DNA of 64,000 bases from Variovorax sp. RA8 (GCF_901827175.1 NZ_LR594662.1:682001-746000), one strand, 5' to 3'. Shown: positions 45,147 to 55,961, numbered from the stretch's first letter. Program-made: numbers and translations. Notes: a model not told the origin generated them from the sequence alone.

Positions 45147-46028
45147 ATGTCCGCATCCACCGCCATTGCTCCCCGCGGCCGCCTCTCGCTCTATCTGGAC
45201 CTGATCCGCTGGAACCGGCCGGCCGGCTGGCTGCTGCTGCTGTGGCCTTCGCTGGCGGCGCTCTGGTTCGCGGCTGATGGCTTTCCCGGCTGGCACCTGC
45301 TCACGGTCTTCGTGCTCGGTACCATCCTGATGCGCAGCGCCGGCTGCTGCGTCAATGACGTTGCCGACCGCGATTTCGATCGGCACGTGAAGCGCACTGC
45401 GCAACGGCCGGTCACCAGCGGTGCGCTTTCGGTTGCCGAGGCGCTTGCCGTGGGGGCCGTGCTCGCGCTGGCCGCTTTCGCGCTGGTGCTCACGACCAAT
45501 CGTGCGACGGTTTTGTGGTCCTTCGCTGCGCTGGCGGTCACGCTGGTCTATCCCTTCGCCAAGCGCTTCATGTCCGTCCCACAGGCGGTGCTGGGAATCG
45601 CCTTCAGTTTCGGCATTCCGATGGCCTTTGCAGCGGTGCAGTCCTCGGTGCCGGCCTTCGCTTGGTGGCTATTGGCGGGCAATCTGTTCTGGGTGCTGGC
45701 CTACGACACCGAGTACGCGATGGTCGACCGCGACGACGATCTCAAGATCGGGATGAAGACCTCGGCCATCACCTTCGGGCGCTTCGATGTGACCGCAGTC
45801 ATGGCGAGCTATGCAATCTATCTCGGCATCTGGGCCGCCGCCGGCACGAGCCGCCAACTGGCTCCCGTCTTCCACGCCGGCGTTGCCTTGGCGGCGGCGC
45901 AAGCGCTGTGGCACTGGCGGCTGATCCGCAAGCGCACCCGGGATGGCTGCTTCAAGGCCTTTCGGCTCAACCACTGGCTGGGCTTCACCGTGTTTGCGGG
46001 CGTCGTGGCCGGCTATCTGATGCGCTGA
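45147..46028 (+). CDS. ubiA: 4-hydroxybenzoate polyprenyltransferase
   Basis: UbiA attaches the polyprenyl tail to 4-hydroxybenzoate in ubiquinone synthesis. The 293-residue membrane protein has the two Asp-rich Mg-pyrophosphate motifs, NDVADRDFD and [12 protein letters not shown], and about eight to nine helices. The start at 45147 was chosen because it gives the standard N-terminus before [19 protein letters not shown]. It is convergent with proC, 19 bases apart. Confidence 0.96.
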   Translation: MSASTAIAPRGRLSLYLDLIRWNRPAGWLLLLWPSLAALWFAADGFPGWHLLTVFVLGTILMRSAGCCVNDVADRDFDRHVKRTAQRPVTSGALSVAEALAVGAVLALAAFALVLTTNRATVLWSFAALAVTLVYPFAKRFMSVPQAVLGIAFSFGIPMAFAAVQSSVPAFAWWLLAGNLFWVLAYDTEYAMVDRDDDLKIGMKTSAITFGRFDVTAVMASYAIYLGIWAAAGTSRQLAPVFHAGVALAAAQALWHWRLIRKRTRDGCFKAFRLNHWLGFTVFAGVVAGYLMR

Positions 46029-46047
46029 ATCCGGAGGGCCCGCGGTC

Positions 46048-46905
46048 TCACCCGTGGCCGAACTCCTCGGCCAGTTCCGCCGCGCGCTGGTGGGCGGCGC
46101 GGATCGCCGTCTTGAACTTCGCCTTGACATCGGCGTGCTCGAGCGAGGTGATCGCGGCGTAGGTGGTCCCGCCCTTGGAGGTCACGCGCTCGCGCAGCAC
46201 GGCGGGCGGCTCGCTCGCATCGTTCGCCAGGGCCGAGGCGCCAGTGAAGGTGCCGACGGCCAACCGGTGCGCCTGCTCGGGCGTGAGACCCAGCTCGACG
46301 CCAGCCTCGGTCATGGCCTCGATGAAATAGAACACGTAGGCGGGCCCCGAGCCGGATACCGCAGTGACTGCATCCAGCGCGCTCTCGGTGTCCACCCAGA
46401 GCAATTCGCCGGTAGCTTCCAGCACTTGCTCGATCTGCTTGCGCCCAGCCGGGTCGACGGCCGGCCGCGCGAACAGGCCGGTCATGCCCTTGCCGACCAG
46501 CGCCGGCGTGTTCGGCATGGCGCGGACCACCTGCTCGGTGGCGATCCAGCGCGCGATGCTGTCGGAGGGGATGCCGGCGGCGACGCTGAGATGCAGCGCG
46601 TCCTTGGCCAGCCCCCGGACGGCCTGCGCGGCCTGGGCAAAGCTCTGCGGCTTGACGGCCCAGACCAGCACCCCGCAGCGCTGGAGCGCTGCGCCAGCCT
46701 CGGCCTGGGCCGTGATGCCGAAGTCGTGCCGTAGCCGCTCGCGGGCTTCGGCCTGGGGTTCGACAATCTCGAAGGTCGTGGCTGGCACCTGGCGCTTGAT
46801 TAGCCCACCGATGATGGCACTGGCCATGTTCCCGCCGCCGATGAAGCCGATCGGCGGAAGGGGAGCCCGCTCCTGGCGGGGCAGGAAGGTGACGGCGATG
46901 TTCAT
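46048..46905 (-). CDS. proC: Pyrroline-5-carboxylate reductase
   Basis: ProC reduces 1-pyrroline-5-carboxylate to proline with NAD(P)H. The 285-residue protein has the Rossmann segment IGFIGGGNMASAIIGGL near residue 18, AVKPQS, MPNTPALVGKG and the C-terminal ALDAVTAVSGSGPAYVFYFIEAM block with RVTSKGGTTYAAI. About 17 residues precede the Rossmann fold, slightly longer than usual, so a start a little inside is possible. Confidence 0.95.
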   Translation of the reverse strand: MNIAVTFLPRQERAPLPPIGFIGGGNMASAIIGGLIKRQVPATTFEIVEPQAEARERLRHDFGITAQAEAGAALQRCGVLVWAVKPQSFAQAAQAVRGLAKDALHLSVAAGIPSDSIARWIATEQVVRAMPNTPALVGKGMTGLFARPAVDPAGRKQIEQVLEATGELLWVDTESALDAVTAVSGSGPAYVFYFIEAMTEAGVELGLTPEQAHRLAVGTFTGASALANDASEPPAVLRERVTSKGGTTYAAITSLEHADVKAKFKTAIRAAHQRAAELAEEFGHG

Positions 46906-47163
46906 GTTTTATCTGATGAATTCGAAAGCGGCGAGCTGGGGTAGCTGCAGCGGATTGAAATTGTCGCCGCTTGCCGCATCACATGCTGCTTCCGCGCCGG
47001 CCGTGTCGGACAAGGCCAATCTCGCTAGGGCGACATTGCACAACAATCAGGCTCTATCGGCAATTATCGAGAAGCCTGCACTCACATCGATGTTTTTGGC
47101 CGGTCTCGATAGCGTGCGATCTATCGACGGCACGGAACCCAGGCCGTCGCACAACACCAGCGT
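46906..47163. other. Intergenic region upstream of the spc operon with CGATAG/CTATCG hexamers
   Basis: The gap between proC and rplN (447 bases in all) has no convincing gene and is less GC-rich than its surroundings. It carries CTATCG at 47053-47058 and the inverted pair CGATAG (47107-47112) and CTATCG (47121-47126); a fourth copy lies downstream at 47226-47231. It presumably holds the proC promoter on one side and control sites for the ribosomal operon on the other. Confidence 0.5.
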
Positions 47164-47192
47164 TTGACAGCCATGCACTCCCATGCCACAAT
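47164..47192 (+). promoter_or_regulatory. Near-consensus sigma-70 promoter of the spc/alpha ribosomal operon
   Basis: TTGACA (47164-47169) and CACAAT (47187-47192) are separated by 17 bases. The predicted start near 47199 leaves a leader of about 150 bases that begins with a hairpin, TTCGC..TTTT C AAAA..GCGAA (about 47199-47220). Strength and place fit a ribosomal protein operon. Confidence 0.8.
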
Positions 47193-47352
47193 CGCGGGCT
47201 TCGCTTTTCAAAAGGCGAAAAACAGCGATAGAGCTTCTGCCCAACGGAAGTGCACCGAAGTGGTTTCGATGCGTGGACGACGGGCCCAAGACTGACCGCT
47301 AGCTGCTTCCGGTGTTCGGAGTGGCGATCGGTACAAGTTGGGAATACACGAA

Positions 47353-47721
47353 ATGATCCAAACTGAATCCCGGCTCGATGTGGCCGACAATACAGGCGCG
47401 AAATCCGTCCTGTGTATCAAGGTGCTCGGTGGCTCCAAGCGGCGTTATGCCAGCGTGGGCGACGTCATCAAGGTCAGCATCAAGGAAGCCGCTCCGCGTG
47501 GTCGCGTCAAGAAGGGCGAGATCTACAGCGCTGTGGTGGTTCGTACCGCCAAGGGCATCCGTCGCGCCGACGGCTCGCTCGTCAAGTTCGACGGCAACGC
47601 CGCCGTTCTGCTTAACGCCAAGCTGGAGCCCATCGGCACCCGCATCTTCGGACCGGTGACGCGCGAGCTGCGCACCGAGAAGTTCATGAAGATTGTGTCG
47701 CTGGCCCCCGAAGTTCTGTAA
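47353..47721 (+). CDS. rplN: 50S ribosomal protein L14
   Basis: 122 residues, the family's exact length, beginning [28 protein letters not shown]14 sits at the subunit interface next to L19 and contacts 16S helix 14. The ATG at 47353 was chosen over a TTG at 47338. It is the first gene of the operon here; the S10 genes that normally stand before it are absent. Confidence 0.98.
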   Translation: MIQTESRLDVADNTGAKSVLCIKVLGGSKRRYASVGDVIKVSIKEAAPRGRVKKGEIYSAVVVRTAKGIRRADGSLVKFDGNAAVLLNAKLEPIGTRIFGPVTRELRTEKFMKIVSLAPEVL

Positions 47722-47731
47722 GGACAACGCC

Positions 47732-48049
47732 ATGAACAAGATTCGCAAGGGCGACCAGGTCATCGTGCTGGCTGGGCGCGACAAGGGTAAGCGTGGCACG
47801 GTGTCGCTGCGCAAGGATGACTCGCACCTGATCGTCGACGGCATCAATCTGGTCAAGAAGCACACCAAACCGAACCCGCTCAAGGGTACGACCGGTGGCA
47901 TCGTCGAGAAGGCCATGCCGATTCACCAATCCAACGTGGCGATCTTCAATGCCGCGACCGGCAAGGCCGATCGCGTGGGCATCAAGGTCACGGACGGCAA
48001 GCGCGTGCGCGTCTTCAAGTCCAGCGGCGAAGAAATCAAGGCCGCCTAA
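47732..48049 (+). CDS. rplX: 50S ribosomal protein L24
   Basis: 105 residues opening [22 protein letters not shown], the KOW motif that binds 23S rRNA domain I at the start of assembly. It lies 10 bases after rplN, with the AAGGA Shine-Dalgarno in the gap. Confidence 0.98.
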   Translation: MNKIRKGDQVIVLAGRDKGKRGTVSLRKDDSHLIVDGINLVKKHTKPNPLKGTTGGIVEKAMPIHQSNVAIFNAATGKADRVGIKVTDGKRVRVFKSSGEEIKAA

Positions 48050-48060
48050 GGGGTACTCAC

Positions 48061-48600
<540 letters not shown>

Positions 48601-48608
48601 GGTGACTT

Positions 48609-48914
48609 GTGGCTAAAGTAGCTTTGATCGAGCGCGAGCTCAAGCGAGAAAAACTGGTCGCAAAGTACGCCGCCAAGCACGCGGAACTGAAGGCGATCGC
48701 CAACGACGCAAAGAAGAGCGACGAAGAGCGCGCAGCTGCCCGCTTGGCCCTGCAGAAGCTTCCGCGTAACGCCAACCCGACGCGCCAGCGCAACCGCTGC
48801 GAAATCACCGGCCGTCCCCGTGGCACCTTCCGCCAGTTCGGTCTGGCCCGCGCCAAGATCCGTGAGCTGGCCTTCAACGGCGACATTCCCGGTGTCACCA
48901 AGGCCAGCTGGTAA
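48609..48914 (+). CDS. rpsN: 30S ribosomal protein S14 (long, zinc-free form)
   Basis: 101 residues starting at a GTG eight bases after rplE. It ends [50 protein letters not shown] (shown in pieces by the ends), and lacks the four-cysteine zinc site of the short S14 form. S14 is a late-assembling protein of the 30S head. Confidence 0.97.
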   Translation: MAKVALIERELKREKLVAKYAAKHAELKAIANDAKKSDEERAAARLALQKLPRNANPTRQRNRCEITGRPRGTFRQFGLARAKIRELAFNGDIPGVTKASW

Positions 48915-48934
48915 GCCAGGCAGGAGCAGAAAAC

Positions 48935-49330
48935 ATGAGCATGAGTGATCCCATTGCCGACCTGCTGACGCGTATCCGCAACGCGCAGATGGTGGCGAAG
49001 CCCACGGTGTCGGTCCCGTCTTCCAAGGTGAAGGTTGCGATCGCACAGGTGCTGAAGGACGAGGGCTACATCGACGGCTTCCAGGTCAAGACCGAAGCCG
49101 GCAAGAGTGAACTCGAAATCGCGCTGAAGTACTACGCCGGCCGTCCGGTCATCGAGCGCATCGAACGCGTGAGTCGTCCCGGCCTGCGCGTTTACAAGGC
49201 CAGCGCCGCGATCCCGCAAGTGCAAAACGGTCTGGGCGTCGCCATCGTCACTACCCCCAAGGGCGTGATGACCGATCGCAAGGCTCGCGCCAGCGGCGTC
49301 GGCGGCGAAGTGCTGTGCTACGTCGCCTGA
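48935..49330 (+). CDS. rpsH: 30S ribosomal protein S8
   Basis: 131 residues starting [20 protein letters not shown] and ending [11 protein letters not shown], the standard S8 layout. S8 is a primary 16S binder and, in many bacteria, the translational repressor of this operon. Confidence 0.98.
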   Translation: MSMSDPIADLLTRIRNAQMVAKPTVSVPSSKVKVAIAQVLKDEGYIDGFQVKTEAGKSELEIALKYYAGRPVIERIERVSRPGLRVYKASAAIPQVQNGLGVAIVTTPKGVMTDRKARASGVGGEVLCYVA

Positions 49331-49355
49331 CCGAGACATCGAGGAGAACACTGAA

Positions 49356-49889
49356 ATGTCCCGAGTAGGAAAAATGCCGATCGACATCCCCCAAGACGTG
49401 GATGTGGCGATCAAGGAAGACCAAATCAGCGTCAAGGGCAAGGGCGGTACGCTCAGCCTGCCGCTGAATACCCTGGTGAACATCGTCAACAAGGACGGTA
49501 AGCTGAGCTTCGAGCCGGCCAACGAATCGCGCGATGCGAACGCGATGAGCGGAACGGTGCGCCAGTTGGTGAACAACATGGTGGTTGGTGTGACCAAGGG
49601 CTTCGAGAAGAAGCTGAACCTGGTCGGAGTGGGTTACAAGGCCCAGGCGCAAGGCGCCAAGCTGAACCTGCAAGTCGGCTATTCGCACCCGGTCGACAAG
49701 CTGATGCCGGAAGGCATCACTGTGGCAACGCCCACTCCGACGGAAGTCGTGATCAAGGGTGCCGACCGCCAGCGCGTCGGGCAGGTGGCCGCTGAGATCA
49801 GAGCTGTTCGTCCGCCTGAGCCGTACAAGGGCAAGGGCATCCGTTATTCGGACGAGAAGATCGTGATCAAAGAGACCAAGAAGAAATAA
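49356..49889 (+). CDS. rplF: 50S ribosomal protein L6
   Basis: 177 residues with two related alpha/beta halves and the C-terminal signature [16 protein letters not shown]. It sits near the factor-binding centre next to the sarcin-ricin loop. Confidence 0.98.
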   Translation: MSRVGKMPIDIPQDVDVAIKEDQISVKGKGGTLSLPLNTLVNIVNKDGKLSFEPANESRDANAMSGTVRQLVNNMVVGVTKGFEKKLNLVGVGYKAQAQGAKLNLQVGYSHPVDKLMPEGITVATPTPTEVVIKGADRQRVGQVAAEIRAVRPPEPYKGKGIRYSDEKIVIKETKKK

Positions 49890-49903
49890 GGGGCAGCAAA
49901 ATG

Positions 49904-50269
49904 ATGTTGACCAAGAAAGCACAGCGTCTTCGCCGCTCGCGCCAGACCCGCATCCGCATTGCGACGCAAGGCGTGGCGCGCCTGACGGTGAACCGCACCA
50001 ACCTGCACATCTATGCCGCCGTCATTTCCGACGACGGCACCAAGGTGATCGCCTCCGCCTCGACGGCGGAAGCCGAAGTGCGCAACTCGCTGGGCGGTTC
50101 CGGCAAGGGCGGCAATGCCGCCGCAGCCACGATCATCGGCAAGCGCATCGCCGAAAAGGCGAAGGCCGCCGGTGTCGAGAAGGTCGCCTTCGACCGCGCC
50201 GGTTTTGCCTACCACGGCCGCGTCAAGGCGCTGGCCGATGCGGCCCGCGAAGCCGGCCTGCAGTTCTAA
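49904..50269 (+). CDS. rplR: 50S ribosomal protein L18
   Basis: 121 residues opening [20 protein letters not shown], ending [17 protein letters not shown]18 binds 5S rRNA. Two ATG codons in tandem (49901, 49904) could both serve; the second matches the usual N-terminus. Confidence 0.97.
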   Translation: MLTKKAQRLRRSRQTRIRIATQGVARLTVNRTNLHIYAAVISDDGTKVIASASTAEAEVRNSLGGSGKGGNAAAATIIGKRIAEKAKAAGVEKVAFDRAGFAYHGRVKALADAAREAGLQF

Positions 50270-50287
50270 CCGGACACGAGATTCAAC

Positions 50288-50806
50288 ATGGCAAAGATTC
50301 AGGCAAGAACGCAAAGCGAAGGCCCCGAAGACGGTCTGCGCGAGAAGATGATCGCGATCAACCGCGTCACCAAGGTGGTGAAGGGCGGTCGTATCCTCGG
50401 TTTCGCAGCACTCACCGTGGTCGGCGACGGCGATGGCCGCGTCGGCATGGGCAAGGGCAAGTCCAAGGAAGTGCCGGCCGCAGTGCAGAAGGCGATGGAA
50501 GAAGCGCGTCGTAATCTCGCGAAGATCTCGATCAAGAACGGCACGCTGCACCATCGCGTGACGGGGCATTGGGGCGCCGCCTCGGTGGTCATGATCCCGG
50601 CGCCAAAGGGTACCGGCATCATCGCGGGTGGCCCGATGCGCGCCGTGTTCGAAGTGATGGGCATCACCGACATCGTGGCCAAGAGCCACGGTTCGTCGAA
50701 CCCGTACAACATGGTCCGCGCCACGCTTAATGGCCTGCGCAACTCGACGACGGCTTCCGAAGTCGCAGCCAAGCGCGGCCTGACCGTCGAGCAACTCTTC
50801 GCCTGA
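50288..50806 (+). CDS. rpsE: 30S ribosomal protein S5
   Basis: 172 residues with the double-stranded RNA-binding half around [34 protein letters not shown] (in pieces) and the C-terminal [19 protein letters not shown]5 contributes to decoding accuracy together with S4, encoded further down the operon. Confidence 0.98.
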   Translation: MAKIQARTQSEGPEDGLREKMIAINRVTKVVKGGRILGFAALTVVGDGDGRVGMGKGKSKEVPAAVQKAMEEARRNLAKISIKNGTLHHRVTGHWGAASVVMIPAPKGTGIIAGGPMRAVFEVMGITDIVAKSHGSSNPYNMVRATLNGLRNSTTASEVAAKRGLTVEQLFA

Positions 50807-50820
50807 TCGGGAGCATCGAC

Positions 50821-51006
50821 ATGACGACACAACAACAGACGCTCAAGGTGCAACTGGTCAAGAGCCCGATCGGCACCAAGCAATCGCATCGCGACACCGT
50901 GCGCGGCCTGGGTCTGCGCAAGCTCAACAGCGTGAGCGAGCTGCAAGATACGCCCGCGGTGCGCGGCATGATCAACAAGATCAGTTATCTGGTCAAAGTG
51001 CTCTAA
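50821..51006 (+). CDS. rpmD: 50S ribosomal protein L30
   Basis: 61 residues: [20 protein letters not shown] and [22 protein letters not shown], typical L30. A small non-essential large-subunit protein. Confidence 0.97.
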   Translation: MTTQQQTLKVQLVKSPIGTKQSHRDTVRGLGLRKLNSVSELQDTPAVRGMINKISYLVKVL

Positions 51007-51030
51007 ACAGAGTCGCTGAGAGAGACGCAT

Positions 51031-51462
51031 ATGGAACTCAATGGCATCAAGCCGGCGGCGGGCGCCAAGCACGCCAAGCGCCGCGTCGGCCGCGGCATCG
51101 GCTCCGGTCTGGGCAAGACCGCGGGTCGCGGTCACAAGGGTCAGAAATCCCGCGCGGGCGGCTTCCACAAGGTGGGCTTCGAAGGCGGCCAAATGCCGCT
51201 GCAGCGCCGCCTGCCCAAGCGCGGCTTCAAGTCGCAAACGCTCAAGTACAACGCCGAAGTGACGCTGACGGCGCTCGAGAAGCTGGGCCTGGCCGAAGTG
51301 GACCTGCTCGCGCTCAAGCAAGCTGGTCTGGTGGGCCAGATTGCCAAGGTGGTGAAGGTCATCAAGTCCGGCGAACTGACCAGGGCCGTCAAGCTGACGG
51401 GTATCGGCGCGTCCGCCGGTGCCAAGGCCGCGATCGAAGCGGTCGGCGGCAGCGTGGCCTGA
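51031..51462 (+). CDS. rplO: 50S ribosomal protein L15
   Basis: 143 residues opening [20 protein letters not shown] with the glycine/arginine-rich [24 protein letters not shown] extension that threads into 23S rRNA. It stands 24 bases before secY's Shine-Dalgarno region, as in most bacteria. Confidence 0.98.
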   Translation: MELNGIKPAAGAKHAKRRVGRGIGSGLGKTAGRGHKGQKSRAGGFHKVGFEGGQMPLQRRLPKRGFKSQTLKYNAEVTLTALEKLGLAEVDLLALKQAGLVGQIAKVVKVIKSGELTRAVKLTGIGASAGAKAAIEAVGGSVA

Positions 51463-51484
51463 TCGCAAGCGAAAGAAGGTCATA

Positions 51485-52795
51485 GTGGCAACGAACGCGG
51501 CGACGCTCGCAAAGACAGGCAAGTTCGGCGACCTGCGTCGCCGGCTGGTCTTCTTGCTGCTCGCCCTCGTGGTTTACCGCATCGGAGCGCACATTCCGGT
51601 GCCGGGCATCAACCCGGACCAATTGGCGCAGCTGTTCCAGGGCCAGCAAGGCGGCATCCTGAGCCTGTTCAACATGTTCTCAGGCGGGGCGCTATCGCGC
51701 TTCACGGTGTTCGCGCTGGGGATCATGCCGTACATCTCTGCGTCGATCATCATGCAGTTGATGACCTACGTGGTGCCGACCTTCGAGCAGCTGAAGAAGG
51801 AAGGCGAGGCCGGCCGGCGCAAGATTACGCAGTACACCCGCTATGGGACGCTGGGTCTCGCACTCTTCCAATCTTTCAGCATTGCAGTGGCGCTGGAATC
51901 TTCGGCAGGGCTGGTGATCTCCCCCGGGTTCGGCTTCCGCCTCACGGCGATGGTCAGCCTGACGGCGGGCTCGATGTTCCTGATGTGGCTTGGCGAGCAG
52001 ATCACCGAGCGAGGCCTGGGCAACGGGATTTCGATCCTGATCTTCGCTGGCATCGCGGCCGGCCTGCCGAGCGCGATCGGGGGGCTGCTCGAACTGGTGC
52101 GTACCGGCGCCATGAATGTGCTCGTCGCGCTGTTCATCGTTGCGGTGGTGATCCTGGTCACCTACTTCGTCGTGTTCGTGGAACGCGGTCAGCGCAAGAT
52201 TCTGGTGAACTACGCACGCCGGCAGGTCGGCAACAAGGTCTATGGCGGCCAGTCTTCCCATCTGCCGCTAAAGCTCAATATGGCTGGCGTAATCCCGCCG
52301 ATCTTCGCCTCGTCGATCATCCTGCTGCCGACCACGGTGGTGAGCTGGTTCAGCACCGGCGACAGCATGCGCTGGATCAAGGACATTGCTAGCGCGCTGA
52401 CGCCGGGGCAACCGATCTACGTGCTGCTCTATGCGGCCGCCATCGTGTTCTTCTGCTTCTTCTACACGGCACTTGTGTTCAACAGCCGCGAGACCGCCGA
52501 CAACCTGAAGAAGAGTGGTGCATTCATCCCGGGCATTCGCCCAGGTGATCAGACCGCGCGCTACATCGACAAGATCCTGGTTCGCTTGACGCTGGCCGGG
52601 GCGGTGTACATCACCTTCGTCTGCCTGCTGCCAGAGTTCCTGATCCTGAAATACAACGTGCCGTTCTATTTTGGCGGCACCTCTCTGCTGATCATCGTGG
52701 TGGTCACGATGGACTTCATGGCCCAAGTGCAGAACTACATGATGTCGCAGCAGTACGAATCCCTGCTAAAGAAAGCCAATTTCAAGACTTCCTAG
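51485..52795 (+). CDS. secY: Protein translocase channel subunit SecY
   Basis: SecY forms the protein-conducting channel of the inner membrane with SecE and SecG. The 436-residue protein has ten membrane helices, the plug region after [13 protein letters not shown], and the cytoplasmic loop [20 protein letters not shown] that binds SecA or the ribosome. Translation starts at a GTG at 51485 behind AAGAAGG; the earlier in-frame ATG would run back into rplO. Confidence 0.97.
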   Translation: MATNAATLAKTGKFGDLRRRLVFLLLALVVYRIGAHIPVPGINPDQLAQLFQGQQGGILSLFNMFSGGALSRFTVFALGIMPYISASIIMQLMTYVVPTFEQLKKEGEAGRRKITQYTRYGTLGLALFQSFSIAVALESSAGLVISPGFGFRLTAMVSLTAGSMFLMWLGEQITERGLGNGISILIFAGIAAGLPSAIGGLLELVRTGAMNVLVALFIVAVVILVTYFVVFVERGQRKILVNYARRQVGNKVYGGQSSHLPLKLNMAGVIPPIFASSIILLPTTVVSWFSTGDSMRWIKDIASALTPGQPIYVLLYAAAIVFFCFFYTALVFNSRETADNLKKSGAFIPGIRPGDQTARYIDKILVRLTLAGAVYITFVCLLPEFLILKYNVPFYFGGTSLLIIVVVTMDFMAQVQNYMMSQQYESLLKKANFKTS

Positions 52796-52807
52796 CAGGC
52801 GAGCGAG

Positions 52808-53026
52808 ATGTCGAAGGACGATGTCATCCAGATGCAGGGTGAGGTTCTGGAGAACCTTCCGAATGCGACCTTCCGGGTCAAACTGGAAAACGGACACATC
52901 GTGCTGGGACATATTTCCGGAAGGATGCGGATGCACTACATCCGCATCCTTCCAGGTGACAAGGTCACCGTCGAGTTGACGCCCTACGACTTGAGCCGGG
53001 CGCGCATTGTGTTTAGGGCGAAGTGA
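52808..53026 (+). CDS. infA: Translation initiation factor IF-1
   Basis: 72 residues, an S1-like OB fold: [24 protein letters not shown], ending [17 protein letters not shown]-1 blocks the ribosomal A site during initiation. It stands between secY and rpmJ, the common order. Confidence 0.97.
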   Translation: MSKDDVIQMQGEVLENLPNATFRVKLENGHIVLGHISGRMRMHYIRILPGDKVTVELTPYDLSRARIVFRAK

Positions 53027-53059
53027 GTCGCCGGGTTGAACAGAGTTTAGGAGAGTGAA

Positions 53060-53173
53060 ATGAGAGTTTCGGCTTCGGTCAAGACCATTTGTCGCAATTG
53101 CAAGATCATCCGCCGCAAAGGTGTTGTGCGCGTGATCTGCACCGACCCGCGCCACAAGCAGCGCCAGGGTTGA
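53060..53173 (+). CDS. rpmJ: 50S ribosomal protein L36
   Basis: A 37-residue gene, easily missed by length filters. It starts [20 protein letters not shown] and ends DPRHKQRQG. The zinc ligands of the C+ form are present: Cys11, Cys14, Cys27 and His32. GGAGAG stands 8 bases before the ATG. Confidence 0.96.
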   Translation: MRVSASVKTICRNCKIIRRKGVVRVICTDPRHKQRQG

Positions 53174-53196
53174 GTTAGAGATTTAAGAGGACGCAC

Positions 53197-53562
53197 ATGG
53201 CACGTATTGCTGGCATCAACATTCCGCCGCACAAGCACGCTGAAATCGGCCTGACCGCCATCTTCGGCATCGGTCGCACCCGCGCCCGCAAGATTTGCGA
53301 AGCGAGCGGCATCGAGTATTCGAAGAAGATCAAGGATCTGACCGATGCCGATCTCGAGAAGATCCGCGATCAGATCGCGCTCTTCACCATCGAAGGTGAC
53401 CTGCGCCGCGAAACGACGATGAACATCAAGCGCTTGATGGACATCGGTTGCTACCGCGGCTTCCGTCACCGTCGCGGCCTGCCGATGCGCGGACAGCGCA
53501 CGCGCACCAACGCCCGTACCCGCAAGGGTCCGCGCAAGGCCGCGCAGTCCCTGAAGAAGTAA
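53197..53562 (+). CDS. rpsM: 30S ribosomal protein S13
   Basis: 121 residues opening [20 protein letters not shown], with the basic C-terminal tail [21 protein letters not shown] reaching the decoding region. S13 sits in the 30S head and forms bridges to L5. Confidence 0.98.
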   Translation: MARIAGINIPPHKHAEIGLTAIFGIGRTRARKICEASGIEYSKKIKDLTDADLEKIRDQIALFTIEGDLRRETTMNIKRLMDIGCYRGFRHRRGLPMRGQRTRTNARTRKGPRKAAQSLKK

Positions 53563-53574
53563 GGATAGACAAGC

Positions 53575-53979
53575 ATGGCTAAAGCTCCTGCCAACAACGC
53601 TGCACAGCGCGTTCGCAAGAAGGTCCGCAAGAACGTGGCGGACGGCATCGCGCACGTGCATGCGTCGTTCAACAACACGATCATCACGATCACTGATCGC
53701 CAGGGCAACGCCCTGTCGTGGGCTTCGTCGGGTGGCCAGGGCTTCAAGGGCTCGCGCAAATCGACGCCCTTCGCTGCCCAGGTTGCTTCGGAAGTTGCCG
53801 GCCGTGCCGCGGTGGAACAAGGTATCAAGAACCTCGACGTCGAGATCAAGGGCCCTGGCCCGGGTCGCGAGTCCTCGGTGCGCGCGCTGGCCGCACTGGG
53901 CATTCGCATCAACTCGATCGCCGACGTGACGCCGGTTCCTCACAACGGCTGCCGTCCGCAAAAGCGTCGTCGTATCTGA
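53575..53979 (+). CDS. rpsK: 30S ribosomal protein S11
   Basis: 134 residues with [21 protein letters not shown] and the C-terminal [18 protein letters not shown]. It forms part of the platform and E site. A strong hairpin with T-tracts follows directly. Confidence 0.98.
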   Translation: MAKAPANNAAQRVRKKVRKNVADGIAHVHASFNNTIITITDRQGNALSWASSGGQGFKGSRKSTPFAAQVASEVAGRAAVEQGIKNLDVEIKGPGPGRESSVRALAALGIRINSIADVTPVPHNGCRPQKRRRI

Positions 53980-53993
53980 GGCGAAGGCGTTCG

Positions 53994-54038
53994 GCGCAGC
54001 CAGCTTCCGGGCCGGCTGCGCATTTGTTTTTGTTTTTT
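53994..54038 (+). terminator. Terminator-like hairpin between rpsK and rpsD
   Basis: GCGCAGCC and GGCTGCGC form a perfect 8-base stem round a 12-base loop, followed by three T-runs (TTTG TTTTTG TTTTTT). By eye this is the strongest intrinsic terminator inside the ribosomal cluster, and probably partial, since rpsD-rpoA-rplQ lie beyond it with no clear promoter of their own. Confidence 0.75.
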
Positions 54039-54114
54039 AACAAGCCCACCGCCATCGGCACGCCGCTGATGGCTCCCGCAGACCTCTGCGGCAGATGACA
54101 CAAAGGAAGATCAA

Positions 54115-54738
54115 GTGGCACGCTACCTCGGCCCCAAGGCCAAACTCTCCCGCCGCGAAGGCACCGACCTGTTCCTGAAGAGCGCGCGTCGCTCCATCCA
54201 GGACAAGGCCAAGTTCGATTCCAAGCCCGGCCAGCATGGCCGCACCTCGGGCCAGCGCACCTCCGACTTCGGTCTGCAACTGCGCGAGAAGCAGAAGGTC
54301 AAGCGCATGTACGGTGTGCTTGAGAAGCAGTTCCGCCGCTACTTCGAGGAAGCCGATCGCCGCCGCGGCAACACTGGCGCCAACCTGCTGTTCCTGCTCG
54401 AGTCGCGGCTGGACAACGTGGTCTACCGCATGGGCTTTGGATCCACGCGCGCCGAGGCACGTCAGCTGGTCTCGCATAAGGCGATCACGGTAAACGGCCA
54501 ATCGGTCAACATTCCGTCGTACTTGGTCAAGACGGGTGACGTGGTCGCGGTGCGGGACAAATCGAAGAAGCAGAACCGCATCGTTGAGGCTCTGCAACTG
54601 GCCCAGCAGGTCGGGATTCCGGCCTGGGTCGAAGTAAACATCGACAAGGCCGAAGGTACCTTCAAGAAGGTGCCCGATCGTGACGAATTCGGGGCCGACA
54701 TTAACGAATCGCTGATCGTCGAGCTGTACTCGAGGTAA
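54115..54738 (+). CDS. rpsD: 30S ribosomal protein S4
   Basis: 207 residues starting at a GTG (54115) behind AAAGGAAG. It opens [19 protein letters not shown] and holds the S4 RNA-binding domain at about 95-160 ([20 protein letters not shown]). S4 starts 16S assembly and represses the alpha operon in E. coli. Here terminator-like hairpins stand on both sides of its gene. Confidence 0.98.
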   Translation: MARYLGPKAKLSRREGTDLFLKSARRSIQDKAKFDSKPGQHGRTSGQRTSDFGLQLREKQKVKRMYGVLEKQFRRYFEEADRRRGNTGANLLFLLESRLDNVVYRMGFGSTRAEARQLVSHKAITVNGQSVNIPSYLVKTGDVVAVRDKSKKQNRIVEALQLAQQVGIPAWVEVNIDKAEGTFKKVPDRDEFGADINESLIVELYSR

Positions 54739-54751
54739 CAGGCGATGACGT

Positions 54752-54777
54752 GCCGCCTGCCGGCGGCCCGAATTTTT
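54752..54777 (+). terminator. Terminator-like hairpin between rpsD and rpoA
   Basis: GCCGCC-TGCC-GGCGGC with a 6-base stem and 4-base loop, followed by CCGAATTTTTG, 13 bases after the rpsD stop. The offset of the T-run makes it a weak or partial terminator. Confidence 0.5.
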
Positions 54778-54866
54778 GATTCTTGTTCCCTGTCGCGGAT
54801 AGCGCGGCCGGGCACTTCACCAGCCTTACCGGTGTAACGAGCCGGGGGTATTGAGAGGAAGTCTGC

Positions 54867-55856
54867 ATGCAAACCACCCTGTTGAAACCCAAGACCATTC
54901 AGGTCGAGCAACTGGCCGCCAACAAGGCGAAGGTCACGCTCGAGCCTTTCGAGCGCGGCTACGGCCACACGCTCGGCAACGCGCTGCGCCGCGTGCTGCT
55001 GTCCTCGATGGTGGGTTACTCCGCCACCGAAGTGACGATCGCCGGCGTGCTGCACGAGTACTCGTCCATCGATGGCGTGCAAGAAGACGTCGTTAACATC
55101 CTGCTGAACCTGAAGGGTGTGGTGTTCAAGCTCCACAACCGCGACGAAGTGACGCTGAGCCTGCGCAAGGACGGCGAAGGCGCTGTCACTGCGTCGGACA
55201 TCCAGACCCCGCACGACGTGGAGATCATCAATCCCGACCACGTGATCGCACACCTGTCGCAAGGCGGCAAGCTGGATATGCAGATCAAGGTGGAGAAGGG
55301 CCGTGGCTATGTGCCTGGCACCATGCGCCGCTATGCGGACGAACCGACCAAGTCGATCGGCCGCATCGTGCTCGACGCCTCCTTCTCGCCGGTCAAGCGC
55401 GTCAGCTACACCGTCGAAAGTGCTCGCGTCGAGCAGCGCACCGACCTGGACAAACTGCTGGTCGAGATCGAGACCAATGGTGCGATCACTGCGGAAGACG
55501 CTGTTCGCGCCTCGGCCAAGATCCTGGTTGAGCAACTGGCCGTGTTCGCCCAGCTGGAGGGGGGAGAGCTCGCCGCCTTCGACCAGCCTGCGCCGCGCAG
55601 CGCTCAGCAATTCGACCCGATTCTGCTGCGCCCGGTCGACGAGCTCGAGCTGACGGTGCGGTCGGCCAACTGCCTGAAGGCCGAAAACATCTATTACATC
55701 GGTGATCTGATCCAGCGAACCGAGAACGAGCTACTCAAGACCCCGAACCTGGGTCGCAAGTCGCTCAACGAAATCAAGGAAGTGCTCGCCTCCCGCGGGT
55801 TGACCTTGGGCATGAAGCTCGAGAGCTGGCCGCCGGCCGGTCTGGACAAGCGATAG
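54867..55856 (+). CDS. rpoA: DNA-directed RNA polymerase alpha subunit
   Basis: 329 residues. The N-terminal assembly domain has [24 protein letters not shown]; the flexible linker precedes a C-terminal domain (about 250-325) with the UP-element and activator surface [25 protein letters not shown] and [19 protein letters not shown]. It is the usual place of rpoA between rpsD and rplQ. Confidence 0.98.
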   Translation: MQTTLLKPKTIQVEQLAANKAKVTLEPFERGYGHTLGNALRRVLLSSMVGYSATEVTIAGVLHEYSSIDGVQEDVVNILLNLKGVVFKLHNRDEVTLSLRKDGEGAVTASDIQTPHDVEIINPDHVIAHLSQGGKLDMQIKVEKGRGYVPGTMRRYADEPTKSIGRIVLDASFSPVKRVSYTVESARVEQRTDLDKLLVEIETNGAITAEDAVRASAKILVEQLAVFAQLEGGELAAFDQPAPRSAQQFDPILLRPVDELELTVRSANCLKAENIYYIGDLIQRTENELLKTPNLGRKSLNEIKEVLASRGLTLGMKLESWPPAGLDKR

Positions 55857-55866
55857 CCAAAAGTGC

Positions 55867-55896
55867 AAGGTTGCCGCGCGCGGCAAGCCTTGTTTT
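55867..55896 (+). terminator. Terminator-like hairpin between rpoA and rplQ
   Basis: AAGG-TTGCCG / CGGCAA-(G)-CCTT forms a 10-pair stem with one bulge and a CGCG loop, followed by GTTTTC, 10 bases after the rpoA stop. The T-run is short, so termination would be partial. Confidence 0.5.
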
Positions 55897-55961
55897 CTCC
55901 TCCGCGAAGCACCTTGCAGTACCTGATACGGCTGCGAGTCTTATAAAGAAAGGAACTCACC

